A DNA stretch of 64,000 nt from contig JACBWW010000004.1 in the NCBI GenBank assembly GCA_020086605.1, forward strand, positions 29,049,047 to 29,113,046. Reading direction: 5' to 3'. Shown here in pieces: positions 1 through 13,292 of the stretch. Both the position numbers and the translations under genes were made by a program. Source of the DNA: Lanius collurio (Eukaryota > Chordata > Aves > Passeriformes > Laniidae). The notes beneath the pieces were generated by a model. The model was not told the origin of the DNA and ran no database searches. It was given only the letters and a program-made list of their open reading frames with translations. Position 1 is the first letter of the stretch, and every line of letters begins with the position of its first letter.

Positions 1-3000
1 CATTTCCACCCCTCATCTCAGTGATTCCTTCCCTTTTAAAATAAACTCAAGAACCATCAGTACTGCAGGTGGAAGTTCAGTGGAAAGAACATAAATAAGG
101 ACAATTAATTCTGAGGTTTGCCTCATCTTACCAAGGGGCAGAGCAAAAGGAATGTGTTCTGCTGTCAGCTGTGATCCTCAGTGACTGCAAACCAGTCACA
201 TCATCCAATACAGCAACATGAAGTGAACTTGAATTCAGCCATCTTGGAAAATAGGACCCATTTTTGTTATTGCTGTTTCCTAATAAAGCTTCTCCTGTGA
301 GTCCTTTAGTTCTTTGTTGACTTGTTTCCTTTCTTGATCAGTGTCTTAGTTCTCTGTGCTTGTGGTGCAGAGTGAAGAAAGGAAGCTCTCCGTCAGGCAC
401 CAGGCTCAGCACTTACTTGCGCCGCAGCTGGCACTGCCTGGAGCTCAGGCTGGGCAGTACAAGCTGCTGGGGCCACCGTGCTGCTGCTGGGGCATTTTGC
501 CAGTCCTGATCCCCTTGCTGTGCCCACTACAGCAGTGACCACCATGCAGCTGGTGTGCGCACCTTCACCTATGGCATTACCTGCCTAAGGATGAAATTCT
601 TGCTCTATTTAGTCCTTGTGTGTTCTGCTATCACCTTCACTTACATCTGCATTCCTCCTTTCCGGTCTTTAAGCAGATTTTATGGGTGAGGAGACTGAAT
701 AGAGAAACATTCTTCTTAGCAGAAATTAACATTGGGCTTTCTCCTCACTGCTGCATTTTTCTTTCTCATTTTGCAGCATTGTGTGGATGTTATTCATTAG
801 TGCATACACTTGTGAGATTTGGGAAACGGACTTGGTTCCTGCTTGAACTAAATTTCTGTTTGTGAGTTTTAACACTATTGGCTTTAAGAAATGTGAATGG
901 CTGAGAGAATGCTGCTGGGCAGTCACTTGGCTTTGTGGCAGAAGCAGCAATAAAGAGCTGGACAAAGGCAGGTGTGAGATTGAGAGCTAGAGGGCAGATT
1001 GGTGGTTATCCTGCTTGGTATTTCTTCAGCAGCAGACACAGGGAAACTGGTAACGTAAATCTTGAAGGGGCTACTAGGAAGGAGAGAAATACAGCTGAAT
1101 GCTTGAATAGGGTCTGCCTTCTGTACTGGCAGTGATCAGGGGATGCTCTCTACAGATCCTCCCTCAGTGTCTGTTGTAATGAGGGGAATCCTTACAACAG
1201 TATATAAGACAGCGATGAACTTGGAAGGAAAGATGAAGCGATATTTCTGTAGATGTTCAGGGATTATTTTATTCCTCCAGCCCCATGGCTGGAGTTCCCA
1301 GGCAGACCCCAGTCATGGGACCCTGCTCTTTTCCCGGGCCCCAGGCACACACACCACCCAGTCAGGAACAGGTATGGGGCACACGTGACATGGGGACAGG
1401 GACAGACCTGAACCCTGCAGGGTCCCTCCCTCCGGCTCTTCATGGGAGAGGCACCTCCACAGTCCAGCATCAGTTCCCTTCCGAAACTGATACTTCTGCC
1501 CACTAGGAACACCTCAGTACAGCTGTAGATGAAGGCTTGACTGTTGGCTTGTCACCTGCGCTGCTGCTCAGCATGCTGCAGGGCGGGGAGCACGCCAGTG
1601 GTGTATCAGCGACTCAGGAGTGGAGTGATCTATTTGAGGCACAAGTCATTTTCTTCAGGCCATTTCTCAGATTTTTGAGGAAAAGTAGCAAATTGTAGTA
1701 GAGACTTGTTCTCTGCTACAAGAATTGCCAGGTTTGGTCAGCCTGATGTATTAGGCTTGCAGACTGCTTTGTCCTTTTGGCCTGAATAGTTTTAATCGAT
1801 GTCCTAGACCAGGCTTATTGGCACAGGTCAGCACAGTGCAGCCTGACTGTGGGTGGAGATACTCAGCTGCCCCAGGGGAGTCGGGTTCCTGGCTCTTACC
1901 TCCTGCCCTATCTGGGATTTTCATGGAGCCTGTACCTCCAAGAGTTTTGTTTAGTGTAAAACACTCAGCGTGTGAGATCTGATGATGTTGATGGAAATGG
2001 GGAATTAAAAATGCAATAGGTGTAGCTAAGTCTAAAAGCGTACCAAGTGGTCTTCTGCTTGAGGTGAAATTACGGAGTTCGAATGTTCAATGTGGTTCGT
2101 TCACAGCTCCTCTCTAGGCTTCAGTGCAGATTGTTCAATCTTTTGTATTTTATCTCTCTTAAACTGTTCTTTAACTGTAGGCTGCGCACTATAACGCTGT
2201 TTGCAAGGACAACCAAGGATGTCAAAGTCCCTCTAATTACCCCAAGCTGCAGTGTCACCTCTGCTTTTTTTCTGAGGAGATAAAAGCAATGTTCAAAGAG
2301 ACCCACTTGGTACCGAAGCATTTTTCAAGGCAATCAACTCTTCCAAGCTCTTTTCCCCTCAAGCAATCTAAATGCTAAATAGATCTTTAAAATAATTACC
2401 ATATCTAAGACGAGGAGCCATTTTTCCCTGCAAACACCTGATGCTCATTAGCAACATTTAATGTGTCACATACCACCTCTGTTTACTCTAAACTTTCATG
2501 GCAGGAGTTTGTCAGGTACTGAGCTTATGCTGAAGAGTCTGAGAAAGCCTGTAGAGCACAAATCCTTTGTCCTGAGAGGGAAGAGGTCTGTATTTCTTGG
2601 AAACTCTTTCATTTCTCCCCTCCCAGTTTGATTTTGATCTTATTAAAAATAAAAAGTGCCAGTGAACTACACCAGCCTGGCACCAGTGTAAGCCAGATAC
2701 CCAAATCAGAGATGAGCTTAGCCCAGAGCAGCAGGGTTGTAGAAAAGTTAGCTTCTACCAGTCTTTGCAGCTTCTCTTTGCCCAGAACTGGGCACAGCTG
2801 GGTCACTGGTGGCTGCCTGCAGCATCCAAGAGGCCTTGGCAGGAGCAGCAGCTGCCAGCACAGCTGGAGCCCCTTTGCCCAGGGACATCGGTAGCACATG
2901 CTGAGCTATGAATCCCTCAGGGCTGCCACAAGGCTTGTGCAGTGGCTTTCCTACCCTGAGCAGAGTCCTGCTAGGGGAAATCCACAGGAGGGGGCTGCTC

Positions 3001-6000
3001 ACTGTACCTCATATGGCTGTCAGGAATCACTCCCATCCTTGTACCAATGCAATATATCAGAGAAGGAACAGACTCTCTGGCAAACTGGGGTTTCTCAAGG
3101 TGCAGCTGTTTGTAGCTCTGCCTGCTAAAGCTGTTCCACTTTGGACTTCACATGATAATAAAGCCTGGTTTGAACAAAGGGTGTATAATTCTATAGTGGT
3201 TGAAGAGCTTTCAGTCTCTGGAGCAAGGCCTGAAACCTGAGATTGCTTCAGGAATTACTTTGCACTTTTATCCAGATACTATTTAATTTTAATCTCATAA
3301 ACAGTGTCTGGAATGCAAGACCTTCCTGTAAATACTCCAGCTGCTACTAGAAAATGGTAATTGCTTTCCCTCTGGTGCAGGTCATCCTCAGATATTCCGT
3401 ACCAAGGATTTTAAGAGCCTCATCACAAGACATTCAGTGCTTTGTCCTCTAATCCCTCTTGCCAACCCCAGACAAGCCTATTCAGCTTGGTTAAACAGAA
3501 AAAGCTGTGACTCTTGTCTTTGTATTTATTTGCAATGGCTGTGTTTGGAGAAGGCTTATCAAATCGAGCAAAATGGAGGAACACTGTTTCTGGGTTCCCT
3601 TAGCACTTACTTATGCAGGTGATCCGAACACAGCTGAGACTAGAGTGCTTCTGTGTGGGTGTTGAAGCAGATCCTGAATTGTGAAGGCTGAAATGTGCAT
3701 ATCTGAGGTGTATCCAGCTTTGGAAAACAACGGAACAGAGACTTTTATAATTCCAAAAATCTAATGATCCAAACTCTCCAAATCCCACCTACACCCTTTG
3801 GATAGGGGCTTCTGGACACCATACATCATCTGGGGTGCAGCCTGGAAAACAGTCTGAAATCATCTGGCTTTGAGTAGTGTTTTGGCTAGGATGCCACACA
3901 TCCCTCTTAATGCACACTTCTTAAACTTCTTATTCAAATGTCTCATTTGAATTATGTGTGCTTCATTACCACAGGGGTTCTTATCCTATAATATACTGCA
4001 AACAAGGCTAAAGATCTTGAGTGAGGGGAGTTCACAGGACCCTTTAATGGGTATCCTGTGCATGGTAACACTGTCATCTGTGAACTCAGAGTCTGCAGAC
4101 ACCGTGTTCATTAGTAAAAAGGATGATAAAATTTCAGAGGGTTTTTCTGGTGTTGCTCAGAGGAGAAGCAAGCACTGCTGTAGAAATTCCCTCTGAGTTA
4201 GTAATAAAACCTGACCCAGCAGACTGTGAGCATGTGTGAGAAGGGTTATTTGGAGGCTCTCCCTCATACCCCAGGGTCCCCACCAGCTGATCTGTTCAAT
4301 CACATCTTAATCTGACCATAATCCTAGCAAGCAAGTGAAAGAGAACTAGGAGGAAAGGCCGAGTGCCTGCTGCAGTGATGAGTGACCAGGCAGATCCTGA
4401 AAGCTGTAAAAGGTTTTAAGGAGATCAATATTCCCTGTGCACTCATTTCTAATTGGGCTTTATTGCAGGTCTCTGATTCATGTAGTTCATTAAATGGACT
4501 CAGATGGAGTTTCTATAACTGAGTTTATACTCCTAGGGCATGGGATCAAAATAGCAGCAGCAAGCAATTGCCAAGGCCCCTAGAACTCATCTGTAGAAGT
4601 AATTGCAAGAGTGCTGAAGCATTAGACTTCAAAGAAATGCGCATGTGGCTAAATCAGTATCAGTAATTACATTTAAGTTCACAAAAAAAAGTTATCTGCC
4701 ATGTTAAGGGTTACTTTAAAAACCACCCAGTGCCATGACGTATATATTTCAACTGATTTATTGCACCACTTGCATTCTGGGCAAGTGAAGCCCATGAATA
4801 AATAGCTCCTAAACAATAACTATATTAGCTAGAGTTACATCATCTCCAGTTCTCTCATTCTCAGGACACCATGCCCAAAACATCAAATTTGTGGAAACAA
4901 TGAGGAAAATATGTGGAAAATCCCACTATTTTTCTACCTTAGGTCTGCCTATACCCTTTCATCTTCCCTGCAAAACATCTGTAGGAGATGTTTGCCAAGT
5001 AAACAAAAAAATCCAAGAAACCCCCCCAACAGTAGAGTTCCTCTGTGTATTTGATCAGATACAAGTGCCACAAAGCCCATTAGCCAGTTTCTGTCAATGA
5101 CCTACACCAAGAGTCTGGGGAAAAGTGCAAGAACAGAGGATTGCATGGTGGTCCTCTCCCAAAACACTCTCTAGGCCCTCAGTTACTTCTGATGCACTGA
5201 CACCCTGAGCCAGGGCTGTCATCCAGGCATTTAACAGCCACCATGGATTTCTCTTTATAAGGTATATCAAAGTAAATAGGAAGAGAGTGCGTTTCCATTC
5301 TCAAGGATCTCTGCATTAACTAATTAGCACTAATTACTGCTAGTGAGGGTGAGTGTCATGTTTTTGACAAACGTAGAGCAGGAGGTATCAGTTAAATTGA
5401 TGCATGTGTGAGGAGGGAAAAGGGGGAACTGTACCAAAGTGCTCAGCGTTGAGCTGCTTAGCTGGCATTGGGCTGGGACCTGCATTTTGTTCTTGTATTC
5501 CTCCAGGAGCCAACGAAGAGTCTGGGCAAGATACACAGGTAATTTTTTCAGTCTGAATTATATGTCAAATACATTGAGGCTGGACCTCTATTCTCCCTGC
5601 AACTAGGTTTGAGTGATGTCTAACTTCTAAAGACAGCATGCCTGGAGGTAGTAGTGAATTTTCCATAGAAATAGTTCAAACAGAGAAATCAGATTTATGA
5701 AGCTTAAAATGTGTTCTTTGAGGTGTGTTTGGGGGCAGGTGAAGGCTGATTAAAAATTCTGATGGCTGCTATTCCCCCTAAGAGGCATGTGGGGCTCTAA
5801 GTGGGCTGTCTAGGTGTATTCTGCCCAAGGAGAAGGGCGTCTGAGCAGTTACACAGAGACTGAAGCCAGCACACTGAGTAGAGATCTGCCTAGGTTATGC
5901 AACATGCTATCAAAATGTTTAGTCTGTTAATTGTAAGATGGAGGGAGGTGCCTGTTTTTCCCTGGACTTTTCAGAACGGAAATACCTCCTGGAGCTATGG

Positions 6001-7500
6001 CTGACCTGATTTGGGTGCCTTTCTGCCAAGAAACAGAGCAATACAATTAAATGTAGCTCCTACTCTGCTTATTTCAGACAAACTTTGGGTTCCCTGGAAT
6101 ATCTGAGGTGAGTGTCCTCATTAAGATCAAATACTTGGTTATTCTCATGTGTTTCTTTTTCAAGCTTTCTAGTTAAATTTATTCAATTTTGTATGAATAA
6201 TGAGTGCTTTTTGGAGATGATAGAGGCAAGGAACAGACGATGCACTGAGTGATCACCGAACAATTGTGTTGTAAACACAAAAACAAAACATGCAATTTTA
6301 GGGGCCATTAAATGATTCATTCCTGGTTAAGACTAAGGCAATATCATTACCATAGTATGAAAGACTGGTAACCTTCCTTGAGAGCTGCAGGTGCAGTTAT
6401 TTCATTGAACTAGGTTCAAAGACAAACTTAGACAGGAAAGCATGCAGAAAACTGCTAGTATTAGCAGGAGACAAACACAAAGTAGATAGAAATTGAAATT
6501 AAACTCACTTGATCCAGAATTTAGAAGGATACTAATGAGCTGAGTAATGTGTTCCAGAAGACCATTGCAAACCAGGCAAGGAAAGCAGCACTGATTTAGC
6601 ACTGGCTAAATTTCTAGAGACCATGAGGATGGAGAAGAAACAAATCTGGATTTGAGAAATGCACTTTGAAGAGAAGATCTGAACACTCTGTTTGCTACAT
6701 TCTGGTTAGTGGAATAGATGTACAAGCTAAGAATTCCCTTAGAGACCAAATTAATGCATTGAGAGATAAAGAAATTTCCTCCTGCCCCTAATTTCCTTCT
6801 TAAACCTGAAAATAGACATGGTTAAAAAAGAAAGGTGAAATAAGGTTTATGTTTAGTCCTGGCAGCACTGACTCTCCACTTTCCTTTGCAAGTACATTAC
6901 TTGATACTGCACAAAGATGCCTTTGCCTCTGATGAGATTAGAGGGGGTTGGGGTAGAAGCACAAGTGCAATTAATTGCTTTTTTCTCCATTGCCATGTAT
7001 GGCCTGCTTCTTACCTTCTCCTGGCATTTTGCAATGTCCCTGAGCTATCCCTAACTCTACAATACAGATTTCTGAGGTCTTTTATCTTTTTTTTTTTTCT
7101 TCTTTTACTTGAGAGCTGGAAAGGTGTGGGGAGTATGGAGGGTTGCATCTGGGTGACAAGTCTGATGACCTCTAGGGACTAAACCTCTGTGACAAGGCAT
7201 TATTCTCAGTGTCCTGTGTGAACCTTCATTTACACAAAGAGACTAGGAGAACAAAATCAAATTTGACTGTTGTGCACCCTGTCTGTATCACTGGGGAGCA
7301 GTTGCACTTTCTGTAGCCTGGTGAATGCTAGTCTTGTGTCACCCAAATCCACTCATGGATATATGATGGCCTGCTGTTTTCAGCACTATCCTCAGTGGCC
7401 TGGGGAACACTGAGTTCGAGCAGCTACATGAAACTGGTCAGAGTAGGGACTCAGATTTCCTGTTTTTCATGACTTGGGATTTTCTAGTAGTTACTCCAAT
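1..7500. other. Intergenic/noncoding stretch, no exon recognised
   Basis: No open frame here combines recognisable protein similarity with splice sites. The open frames present are short (110 codons or fewer) and look random. By synteny, the 3' end of GALNT16 should lie to the left. A possible poly(A) signal at 282-287 might be its end, but no GALNT16 coding sequence can be seen. The sequence is moderately AT-rich and has no CpG island. An AATAAA also occurs near 3160. A poly(T) run lies near 7087-7098. Confidence 0.5.
282..287 (+). terminator. Candidate poly(A) signal, possibly GALNT16 3' end
   Basis: AATAAA is followed within about 30 bases by a T/GT-rich stretch, as expected for a cleavage element. 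By synteny the plus-strand gene GALNT16 should end near the left edge, which makes this a reasonable end of its 3' UTR. No GALNT16 coding exon is visible in the window, so the assignment is an inference. The hexamer also occurs often by chance. Confidence 0.25.
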
Positions 7501-7517
7501 TGAATGATGGGTAATTT

Positions 7518-7660
7518 AGGTTGGAAGAGAGGTCCAGAAGTCATCTAGCCAAATCCTGCCCAGAGTGGGTCTAATGGATCTAACCAGATCACTGCCGTGT
7601 CCAGTCAGGTCTTGAACATCTCTAAGGATGGATATTCTCCATCCTTTCAGGGCAGCAGGG
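7518..7660 (-). mobile_element. CR1 LINE 3' fragment (degenerate)
   Basis: The plus strand reads as the reverse complement of a CR1 3' end. It has GGTTGGAAG, then a GTCATCTAG-type block, then GTGTCCAGTCAGGTCTTGAA and a CTCTAAGGATGGA block, in the order expected for CR1. The terminal octamer repeat (ATTCTATG type) is missing or decayed. The copy is 5'-truncated, as most CR1 insertions are, and has no coding capacity. Confidence 0.85.
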
Positions 7661-7663
7661 TTG

Positions 7664-7686
7664 TGGTGTGTGTGGGTGTGTGTGTA
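7664..7686. repeat. Short interrupted (TG)n microsatellite
   Basis: A run of TG dinucleotides interrupted by GG lies immediately beyond the CR1 fragment. It may be polymorphic. No function can be inferred. Confidence 0.8.
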
Positions 7687-7689
7687 ACC

Positions 7690-10600
7690 CAATGCCCACT
7701 GTAACTAAGAAGAGAATTTAAATTTAGGAGCCTGTTTCCTGCACGGTTAATGAAGTGTTGCAGAAGCAGGCATTAAATACACTGGATGGAAGTACCAGTG
7801 CATTAGAGATCTGGGCAATACAAGTGTCGGATGTAGTCAGTGGTAGAGCCCAGACACAACAGCCTCTAAGTACACTGCCAAATTTTTCACTTCTGTGGGT
7901 CTTGTTCACTTACAAACACAATGCAGGCAGCAGCTACAGGGTTCCAGAAGATGTGTGTATGTCACTGATACACACAACAGTCTGTAGTAACAGTCTTGGT
8001 TGGGGACTGTGGAGACACTGCAGGGGGTGCAGCAGCAGATGACTCGGGTTTGTACAAAATTGGTAACAAAACCCCTGCTAATGCTCACCAGGAATGGGAC
8101 TGAGCAGGCACAGGCAGCATGCAAGTTTTATTTGTGTGTCATTGCAAACTCAGCACAAAGAGTTTATATAGAACCTATGAATTGGAGCTATGCCCAAACT
8201 TCATCCAGATAAACTGTTCCTACAGGCATAGTTAGGATTACAGTAATGAGAAAACTAATTCCTAGAATCCAGTGTTTTCCTGAAGCAAATCAAGGCAGGT
8301 TTTACTTTAATCCTTTTCAGGCATAGTGAGAAAGAAGCATGTATTAATGGGTGATAATAAGAGAGCTGCCTTGCTCTATGCAAAGCTGAGCATCTCCAGT
8401 GAGTTTCAGCGGCAGATTCATTCCCCTGCTGTTTCCATGAATGGTAGGTTGTATTTGGGCAACACTAAGTAATGTTATAGCAGACAATACACTTGGTGTA
8501 GAAACCTGAAAGAATTGACTAGTATGACAGAGGTGCAAAATAATTTTCTATTTTAACAGATCTACTCTTGCCTATTATCTATAGTTAGTACAAATTATTT
8601 ATCATTTTACCTTGACACAAATATTGAAGTCAAAACTTTCAGACTTCAAAGGCAAGTAGGTACCTAATGTGAGTGGCTTAGATGCTCACTGAGGCAGGAG
8701 AATTGCTAACTTAAACTCCCTGCCCCCCTCAACCTATGATAATGGTAAAACAGTTTGTTCCAATGCTCATCAGGGTCTAGAAAACTATCAGTTTCATAGC
8801 AATTGAAAAATGAGAAGTTTTAATTATTTTGCACTTGTAACTCAGCTACCCTTGGTGTTTCTGTTTATTATCTTGTTTGATGGATTGACTTTTCAGTGTA
8901 GCAGAGTTCCAGTACAATCAGACCCTTACTCAGTGGGGATTGCAAATGTATGTAAGTATTTATATAATCTAAAGTCAAGTAGCTGGAGCTTTCCCCTCTT
9001 TCCCCTGACAGTAAGTCTTCCTAAGAAGCATCCTTGCTTTCAGTGCATCATGAACCAGCAAAAATTGCTTGGCATATGGTAATGCCAACCAGCAACTTTG
9101 CAACTTATCCATTTCTAATGCAAGTGAAAAATCTGGTAGTTCTTTCAACCTTGAAAATACTGTGGGTAGTCACATCTCCTCTTGCTGTTAACAAGTTTGT
9201 TAGTTACTAAGGAAGATAACAAGGTGGTCTTGACTACTACTTGTTTTCTTCACTGTACATTGACAGTGCTGACAAGCACAAGAACAGACTGATCTAGAAA
9301 TGATGCTACTTTCCTGCTGTGCTTTTAATGCGTTCTGATGGGTGTCAGGATTCCTATCTATTTTAAAAGAATGTGATGATCGAAGTAAAAGTAGACAAGT
9401 ATTTTAACCACCTAGTTTATTTCACCCCCAGAGCAGGAATGCAAATTCAGTTTTGCTTTTCACCATTCTCCTTCAGCATACTGAAGGAGGCTGCAGAGTG
9501 GGATTCCTGTAAGAGTGATCCTATTATTACTGTGGTGTCAAACACAACTCAAATTCTAATCTTAGTAGGATTACTCCCTGACCCAGGGCATTACTGATTG
9601 GCTTGCAATGGTAGATAAATGGGTGCTTTATATATACATCGATTTATCTACCATGATTGTCTTTGTTCTCAAAATATCAGGTAGTTTTTGTTTAAGTGAC
9701 CAGCTGCTCTGCTTGTTTGTGCTGACTACCAGTCTGGTTCTCCCCTTCCCCACAAAACCCAGTATCTCTTTTGTACATTGTGTGAAGTAGCATCATGCCT
9801 TTCATCAGCAGGGAACTGTTGATCAGCTCAGCTGAACCGAGATTAGCTCAGCCATCTCACATAAATTTACTCTATTTACTTAGTGAATAGCCATGCCAGG
9901 AAATGAGTTGTACCAGTCTGGTCATGCCTCAGCTTAAAGTCCACGCAGGCAGTCCAGAAACTGTGGGAGGACTTCCAAAGTCTGTGATTAGCAAAGAAGC
10001 AGCATGGCTCATGGCTGCACAAGGCAAGCAGAAGTCACACAAGCAGCTCAGTTGCTCTGCAATCCTGGCAAAGAGACGAGGGTTCATACAGCTCCTTGGT
10101 CTGGGGCTAGGCTTCTGTAATGGACTTGTTTTTAAAAAAAATAAGTATTTCCATGCACTTTGAAATACTAGGTGTCTAGATTCCATTCTTAATCCCTGTT
10201 TTAAAATACTGTAGCACTCTCCTGCAGAAGCAGCCAAATAATTTCCTTTATCATTTACTCCCACGCTGTAGCAGGCATGACCAGCACAGTTACTTGTACC
10301 AATCCTTATGTAAGAAGCACCAGACAATTTGCTGAAGGCAAAGCATGCATGGGAAGACAGATTCTTTTTTGACTTACTTTCTGTAATTATGCCATTTTTT
10401 TAAGGCTTTAGTGGCAAAATGCTGCTACTGAACCTCACTTTTATAGCACTGAACTTGGGCAATTATCAGTATCTTGCTATCAAAATGCTGATTCCTCTGA
10501 GGACAAGTGCAACAGCAGAAGGTACTACGTGCCCTGCTGTCATCCATTACTCAGGAGGAGCCAAGAAGCAAAGTGAGGAGTCACTTTTCAGGGCCTGCAA

Positions 10601-12800
10601 GAGCAGACTGCATTACTAGTGTGCCAGTCCTCTAGCATGGAGTAAGTTTCCAAGTGCTCATAACCCTCTTCATTAAATTTCTGAAGGCAGTGGTTAGTGG
10701 GAGACAACTTTCCATATTCTTCTTTCTAGCTTGTTGGACATCAGATACTGTAGCATTCTTTCTTCCTTTCAGTGTATTTGTCAGCTGCTCAGCTAAGCAA
10801 CACATCTGTTGTTTCATGAATGGTCAATAAAGTAAAATGCACTAAGCACCATGGAAAACAGCAGCTCAAGAACTACGCGCTAGAGTTTTAACCAGTTGCT
10901 TATTTCAGAAGACTTGTAGCTGAGTGAAAAGGCAGAAAAGAGATGATGCCCAAATCCTTTCTCCTAAAATGACCTACAGACCACATTTTTCTATCGCCAG
11001 AAGGCCAAATCTGGCTCCACAGGTATGAAAGGACCTTTTACTTGCATTTTCCAATTCTGTGAAAACTTCAATTACTGACATGACCACAGAAGTTTGTATG
11101 TTTAAAAAAAAAAAAAGTGAACTAACCTAGAAGTTAAAGCTTGCAAGCCTTCCACTTTCTAAAACACTAAAAACATACCTTCACAAAGTCCCTTTCAAAA
11201 GGCACAACGGTTAATTACCACCTGCCTTCTTCCTATTTTCTGCTCTAATGTAAGAAATTTGTATACTCTACTTGTTCAGTGGTCTGAGTTTGCACAGTTA
11301 TTATAGTAAAGCCAAAATCAAGGAAGATTTTTTTTAAAAATCAGACCAAACTTAAGGTACTTTTGAAGGAAGAGCTGTGCTGTGTTCCAATGCCTGATTA
11401 CTAGAGATTAAGCATACTCCTTCGTGCTTTTCACAGTAAGGAAAGAGACCATGTTTCTGGTTTTTCTTAAATTGAAAACAAGTCCATAGAATGAGGTAAA
11501 TGTTTATTTGGCTTCATTTAAAGACTGCAAAATTGCATCCAAGAGAATATTAGAATTTTTACCAAAAAAAAAAATTAAGATAACCTCAAACATGTTAGGA
11601 AACATATTATTTTAGCATGTGCTATTCAGGAGGATAAACTACAAAAGCTGTTTAAATAACGTTGCTTGTTTTAAACCTGAATGTTATTATAAGGGCAATT
11701 GTGAATTTTTTTAACTATTAATTACTATGTCAAGCTGGATATAAAACTTACATTCCAAAGTATTTACAGATTTAATTAACCTGAAGTCGATTAATATACT
11801 TCTGACCTACTATGTTTTGAAAATCACTATTCATTATAAAGGAGGCACGTTTGATGTTAGCACACTGAATTTGCTCTTGGTCACTATAATTCTAGAGCTA
11901 GTAGGTCTAATCTCCAACCTGTATTTTTGCTGAGAAAAAGTTTAACACCCTCACCCACTATCTTTCTAAGAATTTATATCCCTTCAGTAATTTGATAGGA
12001 AGTCTTCAGTAGCTATTACTTATCACTTGAAGTATTTTCATTAAAGCTTTATGATAGACAGTTACTTTAACCTCAGATTCTTTTCAGCCAGTGCATTTGC
12101 AGTGAGGTCCATCAGAAACTACTGAGGTGTATTAGGAAGTTAAGTGCACTGGAGAGAATTGCATTCCTCTGTCAATCCCAGAACTGCTCTTGGTTGAGCC
12201 TATCTGTACAGTCTGTTCCTATAGTAGGCATTCTCTAAAGGCACAGAGTACCAAACCAGCCTTTCTTTTCTACCTGCTCTACTTTTCGGTCTGATGTGTC
12301 CTCCAACCCAAACCTTTTCAATACAACAAAATTAAAAAGTATCAGCATTCAAGACAGATGGAGGCAGATACAACTTACAGTGTGTGCAAACAGTTAAGCC
12401 CTTATCTTTCATGAAGAGAAAATGAAGTTTGGGGCAGACTCCCGTGGGAACAATCTGCTTTGCCTGTTCCTTTCTTGTGGGGGGAAGTTATGAGCAGACT
12501 AATTCATAGTGCTTGTGATTTGATACATTCAGCCTGCTTCTATCCATCACCAATCCCAGAGCAGACACACCTGAATACAAATGCTTTGTACAGAGATCAG
12601 CTTTAGAATGCAAGAGGGTTGCTGTGTTTCCCAAAGATGCCCAGGGAAAACTGTATCAAGACTAAGCCAGAATTTGAGCTGTTCTGCAATACAGGAAACA
12701 ACTGTTGGTTCAGTCCATGTTACCTGAGAAGCCCTATCCCTTGGGTAACAGGGAAAAAAGATTTATATTTTTTGGCAGGAACCACAAAATTGAGCACTCA
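7690..12800. other. Intergenic stretch between CR1 fragment and ERH 3' end
   Basis: No recognisable exon, RNA gene or large repeat is seen here. The longest open frame is 132 codons on the minus strand at 9929-10327. It resembles no family I know and shows no gene context. An inverted repeat at 9608-9654 is listed separately. The right part is AT-rich with scattered A runs, for example near 11103 and 11563. Confidence 0.5.
9608..9654. repeat. Perfect 13-bp inverted repeat with 21-base loop
   Basis: ATGGTAGATAAAT at 9608-9620 is matched exactly by its reverse complement ATTTATCTACCAT at 9642-9654. The 21 bases between are TA-rich. Pairing does not extend on either side. The stem is too short for a microRNA precursor. 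It may be chance, a cruciform-prone site or the remnant of a small inverted-repeat element. Confidence 0.85.
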
Positions 12801-13189
12801 AATTTAACTAAAGGGTAGTTTTTTATTTCCCATTAAGACATCTCAAGGACATAATTGAATGTTGAAAAACCCACAGAGGGGCAGATACAGCAAATGTGGT
12901 GAAGTACAATGTGAACAGCCCCAGGGGTTCAAATAAGGTAGGACCATTAACAAAGTGGAGGAAAAAAACCCAAAATTCTGCTGAAGATGTTGTACTTTCT
13001 TCTCCATTTAGACTGAAAAAAAAGTCAAATCCAACAAAATCCTTGTATCTCTAAAAATACAATCAGTCCTGGCTAACAAATTTATCAAGATGGCAACAGG
13101 ATGACTATAATACAAAATGTTCACTACTACACTCTGTACACACCTGTTGTCCAAACCCTCCCCAAACCCACGTTGCAATGGTGCCCCCA
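12800..13189 (-). other. ERH: ERH 3' untranslated region
   Basis: This noncoding stretch lies between the ERH stop codon (13190-13192) and the inferred cleavage site just past the AATAAA. It shares the last exon with the final coding segment. Its left boundary is inferred from the poly(A) signal and not observed. Confidence 0.65.
12822..12827 (-). terminator. ERH: ERH poly(A) signal
   Basis: TTTATT on the plus strand reads AATAAA on the minus strand, about 365 bases past the ERH stop codon. It is followed on the minus strand by a G/T-rich segment with TTTTGTGG, a good downstream element. Cleavage near 12800 would give a 3' UTR of roughly 0.4 kb, which suits a short housekeeping mRNA. Confidence 0.7.
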
Positions 13190-13292
13190 TTATTTGCTTG
13201 CTTGCTGGGCCTGCCTGCGGAGGAGGACGTAGATCTTCTCCTTTATCCAGTCTTTGTTGTACGGTTGGTATGTCTGAGTGTCAGCACGGTAA
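13190..13292 (-). CDS. ERH: ERH coding exon 4 (last)
   Basis: It begins after a TGCAG acceptor with T, which completes the Val codon opened in exon 3. It reads [19 protein letters not shown] and onward to the C-terminal helix with QAQQASK and TAA. This segment supplies the last beta strand and final helix of the ERH fold. Confidence 0.96.

Noticed and set aside
1..300. GALNT16 last exon at the left edge
   Set aside because: Synteny predicts the gene nearby, but no lectin-domain coding sequence is visible. Only a poly(A) hexamer supports it.
9929..10327. 132-codon minus-strand open frame
   Set aside because: No recognisable domain, no splice or promoter context, and a length expected by chance in a window of this size.
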